A DNA stretch of 6,424 nucleotides from an uncultured Alphaproteobacteria bacterium (GTDB lineage Bacteria; Pseudomonadota; Alphaproteobacteria; Caulobacterales; Caulobacteraceae). Below the pieces are notes generated by a model. That model ran no database searches. It was given only the letters and a program-made list of their open reading frames with translations, and had not been told where the DNA came from. Shown here piece after piece: positions 1 to 4,478 of the stretch. The DNA lies in the NCBI GenBank assembly GCA_903928755.1, contig CAIYSH010000378.1, forward strand, positions 1-6,424, written 5' to 3'. The number at the start of each line of letters is the position of its first letter. The first letter of the stretch is position 1. The position numbers and the translations under genes are program-made.

Positions 1-1393
1 CCACCACGTCGGCAAAGGACTGCAGGGTGGGCGCGGCCTCGGCCTGGGTCGCGGGCGCGACCATGCGGACCTGGCCGCCGCCACTCATCTGGGCACCGCC
101 GCCGCCGCCAGGACCGGGTGCGGGCGATCCGCCGCCAACCGGTTCGCCGGACTGCAGGCGCTTGAGGGCTTCTTCTGGCCCAGGCAGATCGGCGGCATAG
201 GCCAGCCGGATCAGGGCCATGTCCACGGCCGCCGCCGGGTCTGGCGCACGACGGACCTCGTCCTGGGCCCGCAGCAGCATCTGCCAGATCCGCGACAGGG
301 TCCCGGCCGAGATCGCCGCCCCCACCGCTGCCAGCCGGCCGGCCTGTTCCCTGGGCAGGACCAGGGCTTCGACGCCAATGGCCTTGGCCACCGAAGCGCC
401 GTGCACGTGCTCCATCAGGTCAAGCATGATCTGGCCGGGGTCTGCGCCATAGCCATAGAGCTGGCGGAAGGTGTCGATGGCCTTGCCCGCCTGGCCGCGA
501 AGGATTTCTTCGAACAGGGTGATGGTCTGGGCCCGGTCGGCCAGGCCCAGCATGTCGCGGATGATGGCGGCGGGCACGGTCTGGCCGGGCTCGCCCTGGA
601 CAATGGCCTGGTCGAGCATGGACTGGGCGTCGCGGACCGAGCCCTCGGCGGCCCGGGCGATGAGCATCAGGCCCTCGGCCTCGACCCGCACCCCTTCGGC
701 CTCGCAGATCATTTCGAGGTTCTTGACGATGACATCGGGCTCCACCCGCCGCAGGTCGAACCTCTGGCAACGGGAGAGGATGGTCACCGGCACCTTGCGG
801 ATCTCGGTGGTGGCGAAGATGAACTTGGCGTGGGAGGGCGGCTCTTCCAGGGTCTTGAGCAGGGCGTTGAAGGCCCCGGTGGAGAGCATGTGCACTTCGT
901 CGATGATGTAGACCTTGTAGCGCGCCTCAACCGGGGCGTAGCGCACGCCGTCCAGCAGCTCGCGCATGTCGGCCACGCCGGTCCGGCTGGCGGCGTCGAG
1001 TTCAAGCACGTCCATATGCCGGCCCTCGATGATGGCCTTGCAGTGCCGGCCGTCGACGGTCAGGTCGAGGGTCGGCTCGTGGATCGCGGCGGTCTCATAA
1101 TTGAGCGCCCGCGCCAGCAGGCGGGCCGTGGTGGTCTTGCCCACCCCGCGGACGCCGGTGAGCATGAAGGCATGGGCAATACGGCCAGTCCCGAAGGCAT
1201 TCCTGAGGGTCCGGACCATGGCCTCCTGGCCATAGAGGTCGTCAAAGGTGCGGGGGCGGTATTTCCGGGCGATGACAGTATAGGCTGCGGAGTCCTTGGC
1301 CGGCGCAGGCGCAGGGGCGCCGCCGAACATGTCCGCCGTATCGGGATCACGCTCGGGGAGTTCGGGCTCAAGCGTGAGGTCTTTGTCGGCCAT
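1..1393 (-). CDS. dnaX: DNA polymerase III subunit gamma/tau (DnaX), 3' end beyond window
   Basis: ATPase subunit of the clamp loader, which places the beta sliding clamp on DNA and, as tau, links polymerases to the helicase. The first 464 residues are visible; the C-terminal part lies outside the window. Seen: the IARKYRPRTFDDL N-terminal block (41-53), Walker A GVRGVGKTT (80-88), Walker B IIDEVHML (163-170), NALLKTLEEPP (176-186), sensor 1 FATTEIRK (193-200), the arginine-finger region SRCQRF (207-212), the lid and collar (about 215-405), then a Gly/Pro-rich linker (about 418-440). The four-cysteine zinc module of E. coli DnaX is reduced here to one Cys (C118). The ATG at 1393 is the first in-frame start; conserved sequence begins only near residue 38, so ATG at residue 22 is possible. 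No Shine-Dalgarno is evident. It lies directly downstream of ffs and probably shares its promoter. Identity is certain; the exact start is less so. Confidence 0.97.
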   Translation of the reverse strand, partial: MADKDLTLEPELPERDPDTADMFGGAPAPAPAKDSAAYTVIARKYRPRTFDDLYGQEAMVRTLRNAFGTGRIAHAFMLTGVRGVGKTTTARLLARALNYETAAIHEPTLDLTVDGRHCKAIIEGRHMDVLELDAASRTGVADMRELLDGVRYAPVEARYKVYIIDEVHMLSTGAFNALLKTLEEPPSHAKFIFATTEIRKVPVTILSRCQRFDLRRVEPDVIVKNLEMICEAEGVRVEAEGLMLIARAAEGSVRDAQSMLDQAIVQGEPGQTVPAAIIRDMLGLADRAQTITLFEEILRGQAGKAIDTFRQLYGYGADPGQIMLDLMEHVHGASVAKAIGVEALVLPREQAGRLAAVGAAISAGTLSRIWQMLLRAQDEVRRAPDPAAAVDMALIRLAYAADLPGPEEALKRLQSGEPVGGGSPAPGPGGGGGAQMSGGGQVRMVAPATQAEAAPTLQSFADVV

Positions 1394-1417
1394 TACCGCA
1401 CTGTGAAAAGACGTTCT

Positions 1418-1519
1418 GGGTGGAGACCGGACGACGACCCGAAGCGTGACTCGTTACGGCTGCTTCCTTCCGGACCTGACCGGGTTGGCGAGGCGTTCGC
1501 CCGTCGCCGATCTCCGCCC
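1418..1519 (-). ncRNA. ffs: Signal recognition particle RNA, bacterial small (4.5S) type
   Basis: RNA component of the signal recognition particle. It binds Ffh and helps deliver nascent membrane proteins to FtsY. The minus strand carries the near-invariant apical sequence CAGGTCCGGAAGGAAGCAG (1478-1460) with a GGAA tetraloop, as in E. coli 4.5S RNA. The ends pair: GGGCGGAGATCGG (1519-1507) with CCGGTCTCCACCC (1430-1418), with one C-A mismatch and one G-U pair. Further inner helices can be drawn (GGCGAC with GTCGTC, CTCG with CGAG). This gives a single long hairpin of about 100 nt, typical of Gram-negative SRP RNA without an Alu domain. Ends are set by helix closure and are good to a few bases. 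A short TTTT (1409-1406) lies just past the 3' end and may give partial termination before dnaX. Confidence 0.95.
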
Positions 1520-1521
1520 CC

Positions 1522-1550
1522 TATATCGCGGTCCGGACGCACATACGCAA
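1522..1550 (-). promoter_or_regulatory. Probable sigma-70 type promoter of ffs (and dnaX)
   Basis: On the minus strand, TTGCGT (1550-1545) and GATATA (1527-1522) are separated by exactly 17 bp, and the RNA helix starts 3-7 nt after the -10 box. Each box matches the consensus at four of six positions. A start near 1515-1519 fits the 5' end predicted from RNA folding. This is inferred from spacing and position only. Confidence 0.55.
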
Positions 1551-1552
1551 GC

Positions 1553-1582
1553 ATGACTCTTGTCGCAAAGGTGAGGTATTAG
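1553..1582 (+). promoter_or_regulatory. Possible nudC promoter
   Basis: ATGACT (1553-1558) and TATTAG (1577-1582) are 18 bp apart, and each matches the sigma-70 consensus at four of six positions. If used, transcription would start at or next to the nudC ATG at 1589, giving a leaderless or nearly leaderless message. The purine stretch AAGGTGAGG (1568-1576) instead suggests a longer leader with a Shine-Dalgarno 12 nt from the ATG. The two readings compete. Confidence 0.25.
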
Positions 1583-1588
1583 ACTCAG

Positions 1589-2518
1589 ATGCCTCTGAAC
1601 GCCTTCATGAACACCTTCGCCGGCAACCCCCTCAACAGGGCAAGCGACAAGCGCAAAGACGACGCCTGGATCGCTGAACGGTTCGCCTCGGATGAATCCC
1701 TGGCCTTCGTCATGTGGAACGGAAAGCCCTTCGTGGAGAAATCCTCCGACGGCGGCCTGCAGATCGCCTACCTGCCCACCAAGATGGCCGACGGCCTGTC
1801 GGGCGGGCCTGAGCGTCTGTTGTTCATGGGCCTGTGGAAGGACACCGCCATCTTTGCCGTTGACATGGAAGGTCCTGCCGACCCGGCCGACGGCCCCCTG
1901 CAGGGCCTGGGGAAGTTCGAGGACATGCGCGGCCTGGCGGCGCGCCTGCCGGCGGGCGACGCCGCCATACTGGGCACCGCCAAGGGCATGTTCGAGTGGC
2001 GACGCAAACACAGGCACTGCGCCGCCTGTGGCCAGCCTTCGGAAGTGGCCGAGGGCGGCTGGAAGCGCCAGTGCCCGGCCTGCCAGGCTGAACACTTCCC
2101 CCGCACCGACCCGGTGGTGATCATGCTGGCCGTTCACAAGGACCGCTGCATGCTGGGCCGCCAGGAACTGTGGCCCAAGGGCATGTTCTCGGCCCTGGCC
2201 GGTTTCCTCGAGCCTGGCGAGACCATCGAGGAAGCCTGCGCCCGGGAACTGAACGAAGAGGCGGGCCTGAGCACAGCCTCGGTCGCCTATCACTCCACCC
2301 AGCCCTGGCCCTTCCCCAACTCCCTGATGATCGGCCTGATCGCCCAGGTGGATGACGACAACGCCGCCCCGGACCAGACCGAGCTTTCCGAAGTGCGGTG
2401 GTTCACCAAGGAAGAGGCCCGTGACCTGCTGGCCGGCAGGATCCCCAACACCTTTGCGCCCGGCGGCATGGCCATCGCCCACCAGCTGATCAAGGCCTGG
2501 GCGGAGAGCGCGGACTAA
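1589..2518 (+). CDS. nudC: NADH pyrophosphatase / NAD-RNA decapping hydrolase NudC
   Basis: Nudix hydrolase that cleaves NAD(H) to NMN(H) and AMP; the family also removes the NAD cap from bacterial RNAs. The 309-residue product shows the NudC layout: a variable N-terminal domain (1-140), a four-Cys zinc ribbon (C144, C147, C162, C165), PRTDP (171-175), a perfect Nudix box at 205-227 (G-x5-E-x7-RE-L-x-EE-x-G-L) and the NudC-specific signature TQPWPFPNS (237-245). The usual SQPWPFPxS has Ser in first place; here it is Thr, preceded by Ser. The ATG at 1589 has AAGGTGAGG 12 nt upstream; a second ATG at 1607 (residue 7) is closer to where homologues often begin but has no ribosome site. It is transcribed divergently from ffs-dnaX and looks monocistronic. 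Length is about 50 residues over E. coli NudC, mostly N-terminal. Confidence 0.95.
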   Translation: MPLNAFMNTFAGNPLNRASDKRKDDAWIAERFASDESLAFVMWNGKPFVEKSSDGGLQIAYLPTKMADGLSGGPERLLFMGLWKDTAIFAVDMEGPADPADGPLQGLGKFEDMRGLAARLPAGDAAILGTAKGMFEWRRKHRHCAACGQPSEVAEGGWKRQCPACQAEHFPRTDPVVIMLAVHKDRCMLGRQELWPKGMFSALAGFLEPGETIEEACARELNEEAGLSTASVAYHSTQPWPFPNSLMIGLIAQVDDDNAAPDQTELSEVRWFTKEEARDLLAGRIPNTFAPGGMAIAHQLIKAWAESAD

Positions 2519-2578
2519 CCAACCCTGCTGGTCAGGCACTCTGGAGAATGACCTTGACCGCCTCTTTTGTTCATGTTT

Positions 2579-2594
2579 TGTTTCACGTGAAACA
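2579..2594. other. parS centromere site (ParB binding)
   Basis: The 16-bp perfect palindrome TGTTTCACGTGAAACA matches the conserved chromosomal parS consensus, whose core is GTTNCACGTGAAAC. ParB binds it, spreads as a CTP-dependent clamp and, with ParA and SMC, separates newly replicated origins. Such sites cluster near oriC, so its presence suggests an origin-proximal locus. It lies between the nudC stop and the toxin-antitoxin promoter, in a local A+T-richer stretch. A perfect 16-bp match to this consensus is very unlikely by chance, but ParB occupancy is not shown here. Confidence 0.88.
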
Positions 2595-2614
2595 CCCCTC
2601 CTGGCATGCCCGGC

Positions 2615-2634
2615 CTTGCTGTGAGGAGAGCAAG
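2615..2634. repeat. Short inverted repeat upstream of the toxin-antitoxin genes
   Basis: CTTGCT (2615-2620) and AGCAAG (2629-2634) form a perfect 6-bp inverted repeat with an 8-nt spacer, ending 6 bp before TTGACA. It could be an operator half-site pair or may mean nothing; arms this short occur by chance. Confidence 0.25.
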
Positions 2635-2640
2635 ATCGTA

Positions 2641-2664
2641 TTGACAATGTGTATACGCTCATTG
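2641..2664 (+). promoter_or_regulatory. Candidate promoter/operator of the toxin-antitoxin operon
   Basis: A consensus -35 TTGACA (2641-2646) is followed by the palindromic core GTATAC (2651-2656), inside an imperfect dyad AATG-N10-CATT (2646-2663). Antitoxins of the ribbon-helix-helix class usually repress their own operon by binding such palindromes. No good -10 sits 16-18 bp after TTGACA (that position is G-rich), so the exact promoter is unclear. GGGGG (2664-2668), 6 nt before the ATG, may serve as the ribosome site. Confidence 0.4.
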
Positions 2665-2674
2665 GGGGCAACGC

Positions 2675-2992
2675 ATGTCGAAGGTTCAACTCCCGGTCAC
2701 GACACAGTCAGGCCGCGCACCCGTTGCTGACACAAAGGGTGCCATCAATCTGCGCATTGAGGCCCGCACCCGGCAGATCATCGATGACGCCGCAGCCGTG
2801 CTCGGCAAGACCCGCACGGAGTTCATGATCGACAGCGCCAGGACCGAGGCCATCAATGTCCTGCTGGACCAGCGGATGTTCGTGTTGGAGGCCGAGGCTT
2901 ACAGCGGCTTTGCCGAGGCTCTGGACGATCCGCCACCGGCAGGGCCTGCCCTGACAACCCTGATGCACCGGTCGCCAGCATGGCGGACCTAG
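2675..2992 (+). CDS. Antitoxin of a GNAT toxin-antitoxin pair (DUF1778, TacA-like)
   Basis: Predicted type II antitoxin of 105 residues. A short N-terminal stretch (1-22) precedes a ribbon-helix-helix DNA-binding domain (about 23-65): a beta strand INLRIEARTRQ (24-34), then helices with the DUF1778-typical pattern IIDDAAAVLGKTRTEF (35-50) and MIDSARTEAINVLL (51-64). The C-terminal part has the family features FVLEAEAYSGFAEALD (70-85) followed by DPPPAGPALTTLM (85-97), which in this family wraps around and neutralises the acetyltransferase. The family forms a complex with its toxin that binds the operon's own operator. The start at 2675 follows a G-rich ribosome site; the gene overlaps the toxin start by 13 nt, which suggests translational coupling. 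The family assignment is from motif recognition. Confidence 0.88.
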   Translation: MSKVQLPVTTQSGRAPVADTKGAINLRIEARTRQIIDDAAAVLGKTRTEFMIDSARTEAINVLLDQRMFVLEAEAYSGFAEALDDPPPAGPALTTLMHRSPAWRT

Positions 2993-3495
2993 GGGAGGAC
3001 AAGGGGCTATCGCCGCCGACCCACATCAGTGACGCTCATGACCTGTCGGGTTTTGACTGCGGACAACCGGAGCTGAATGACTGGCTTTGCCATCGCGCCT
3101 TGAAGAACGAGAGCCGGTTTTCGCGGACCTATGTGGTCTGCAACGGAAACCGGGTTGTCGCCTTTGTCTGCATTTCTGCAGGATCGGTGGAGCGAGCCGC
3201 AGCACCTGGTCGCCTGAGACGCAATGCGCCAGACACTGTTCCAGTCTCAGTGATCGGGCGGCTTGCCGTCGATCGCACCCAGGCGGGTATGGGATTGGGT
3301 GCCGACCTCCTCGCCGACGCCCTGCGCCGCATCGCCCTGGCATCGAGGACCATCGGCATTGCGGCGGTCCTGGTCCACGCCAAGGACGAGGGCTCCAAGG
3401 CCTTTTATCTTCGCTGCGCCGAGTTCATCGAGTTTCCGGGAGACAGCGGGGTATTGTTCCTGCCGGTCGAGACCGTGATCGCGGCCATGGCGTGA
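2980..3495 (+). CDS. GNAT acetyltransferase toxin (TacT-like)
   Basis: Predicted type II toxin of 171 residues. TacT-family enzymes acetylate the amino group of aminoacyl-tRNA and stop translation. Family signatures: DLSGFDCGQPELNDWLCHRA (21-40), SRTYVV (48-53), AGSVERAAAPGRLRRN (67-82), GRLAVDR (93-99), the acetyl-CoA pyrophosphate loop AGMGLG (102-107), LVHAKD (131-136) and KAFY (140-143), whose Tyr143 matches the catalytic Tyr of TacT. Two departures: the loop's leading Q/R (usual QGxGLG) is Ala102, and the usual GF after the catalytic Tyr region reads AEF (147-149). The ATG at 2980 overlaps the antitoxin and has no clear Shine-Dalgarno of its own, while AGGGGAGGA (2991-2999) lies just inside the gene. 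The frame is open and full length, so it may be active, but the motif changes leave doubt. Confidence 0.88.
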   Translation: MADLGEDKGLSPPTHISDAHDLSGFDCGQPELNDWLCHRALKNESRFSRTYVVCNGNRVVAFVCISAGSVERAAAPGRLRRNAPDTVPVSVIGRLAVDRTQAGMGLGADLLADALRRIALASRTIGIAAVLVHAKDEGSKAFYLRCAEFIEFPGDSGVLFLPVETVIAAMA

Positions 3496-3500
3496 GAAAT

Positions 3501-3526
3501 CCTGCTGACAGACTGCTGTCAGCAGG
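3501..3526. terminator. Perfect 11-bp stem hairpin between the toxin gene and the micro-ORF
   Basis: CCTGCTGACAG (3501-3511), loop ACTG (3512-3515), CTGTCAGCAGG (3516-3526). The stem is perfect, begins 6 nt after the toxin stop and is the strongest hairpin in the intergenic DNA. On the plus strand no T-run follows. On the minus strand it is followed by ATTTCTC, so it fits somewhat better as a terminator for the convergent kdsB-pheA transcript, or as a bidirectional one. An operator for the micro-ORF is an alternative. Confidence 0.5.
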
Positions 3527-3563
3527 TCCGGCCAGGGTCGCCTTCAGACAGGAGAACCAAGCC

Positions 3564-3629
3564 ATGTCGAACGAACCCACCGTCGCCCAGCGGGCTCGGG
3601 AAATCCGTGACGCCCTGCTGGCGGGGTGA
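3564..3629 (+). CDS. Candidate 21-residue microprotein, function unknown
   Basis: A short ORF encoding MSNEPTVAQRAREIRDALLAG. What supports it is the ribosome site AGGAG (3550-3554), 9 nt before the ATG, among the best Shine-Dalgarno signals in the window. The peptide is rich in Ala, Arg and Glu, and residues 6-19 could form an amphipathic helix with Val, Ala, Ile and Leu on one side. It starts 37 nt after a strong hairpin and stops 3 nt from the stop of the convergent pheA. It may be a third gene of the toxin-antitoxin operon, an independent small protein, or the leftover 5' end of a gene lost when the module arrived. I recognise no family. Length alone gives little statistical support. Confidence 0.45.
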   Translation: MSNEPTVAQRAREIRDALLAG

Positions 3630-3632
3630 AGG

Positions 3633-4478
3633 TCAGGCCCCATCCCGGAACGGGTCAGCCGGATAGACCCCCAGGATCTCGAACCGCTCGGAGAAGAACT
3701 GCAGTTCCTCGAAGGCCAGGGCCACGCCTTGATCTTCCGGGCGGCCGTCAACTTCGGCATAGAAGACCGTCGCCGTGAAGGCCCCGTTCTCCATATAGCT
3801 CTCCAGCTTGGTCAGGTTGACCCCATTGGTCGCGAAGCCGCCCATGGCCTTGTAGAGGGCTGCGGGCAGGTTGCGGACCCGGAAGACGAAGCTGGTCATG
3901 CAGGGACGGGCATGGTCCGGCGCGGGAGGATCGGACTCCGCCGTCATGACCAGGAAGCGGGTGGTGTTGTTGTGGGTGTCCTCTATGTCCCGGACCAGGA
4001 TTTCGAGGCCATAGAGCTCTGCGGCCAGGGCCGGTGAAATCGCCGCACGGGTCGGGTCGGGATTGAGGGACAGCAGCTTGGCCGCCAGAGCGGTGTCGCC
4101 GACCGGCTCGGTGCGCAGCTTCAGCTGGCGCACCACCCGGCGGCATTGGGCCAGCGCTATGGGCATGGAGGCGACGGTCGTTATGTCCTCGAGCTTGACC
4201 CCCGGATTGGCCATGAGCTGGAAGTGGATGGGCTTGAACCGCTCGCCAATGATCTTCAGGCCGGAATCGGGCAACAGGTGGTGCACATCGGCCACCCGAC
4301 CGGCGATGGAATTTTCCACCGGGATCATGCCCAACTGGCAGTCGCCGCCCTTGATCGCTTCGAAAGCCTCTACAAAGGTCGCATGCGGAACCGGGGTCAT
4401 GTCGGGATAGGCCGCGACACAGGCTTCATGGCTGTTGGCACCCAGTTCGCCCTGGAAGGCTATGCGGCCGGTGCTCAT
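3633..4478 (-). CDS. pheA: Prephenate dehydratase (monofunctional PheA)
   Basis: Converts prephenate to phenylpyruvate, the committed step of phenylalanine synthesis. The 281-residue product has the two-lobed catalytic domain (about 4-180) with AFQGELGANSHEA (7-19), GMIPVENSIAGRV (50-62) and the catalytic-site TRF (173-175, in NNTTRFLV), then a C-terminal ACT domain (about 195-270). There is no chorismate mutase domain, unlike the E. coli P-protein. In the ACT domain the usual phenylalanine-binding GALxxxL reads PAALYKA (205-211) and ESRP reads ESYM (226-229), so feedback control may differ. The ATG at 4478 overlaps the kdsB stop in ATGA, pointing to one operon with translational coupling. 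The C-terminal end converges on the micro-ORF with only 3 nt between stop codons. Confidence 0.96.
   Translation of the reverse strand: MSTGRIAFQGELGANSHEACVAAYPDMTPVPHATFVEAFEAIKGGDCQLGMIPVENSIAGRVADVHHLLPDSGLKIIGERFKPIHFQLMANPGVKLEDITTVASMPIALAQCRRVVRQLKLRTEPVGDTALAAKLLSLNPDPTRAAISPALAAELYGLEILVRDIEDTHNNTTRFLVMTAESDPPAPDHARPCMTSFVFRVRNLPAALYKAMGGFATNGVNLTKLESYMENGAFTATVFYAEVDGRPEDQGVALAFEELQFFSERFEILGVYPADPFRDGA

Noticed and set aside
1..180. Search for a programmed frameshift site in dnaX
   Set aside because: No A-rich slippery heptamer is visible in the G+C-rich linker; the rest of the gene is outside the window, so a site there cannot be excluded.
404..409. CACGTG core as a second parS (also at 6348-6353)
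   Set aside because: Neither copy has the flanking TGTTT and AAACA arms; both lie in coding sequence and look coincidental.
401..1582. A 393-codon open frame on the plus strand opposite dnaX and ffs
   Set aside because: It is antisense to unmistakable dnaX and ffs, shows no recognisable domain, and long antisense frames are usual in high-GC DNA.
2530..2580. Possible terminator after nudC (GGTCA and TGACC, then T-rich DNA)
   Set aside because: The stem is 5 bp with a 14-nt loop and the T-rich part is not contiguous with it; too weak to call.
1454..2689. A 411-codon open frame on the minus strand opposite nudC
   Set aside because: It runs through the parS palindrome, antisense to nudC and part of ffs, with a low-complexity Gly/His/Ala-rich translation typical of a shadow frame.
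2548..2730. A 60-codon plus-strand frame across parS and the antitoxin start
   Set aside because: It contains FHVKH only because the parS palindrome reads that way. It has no good ribosome site and overlaps the antitoxin in another frame.
3087..3629. A 180-codon plus-strand frame ending in the micro-ORF
   Set aside because: Most of it is the out-of-frame shadow of the toxin gene; only the final 21 codons have their own ribosome site and are reported separately.
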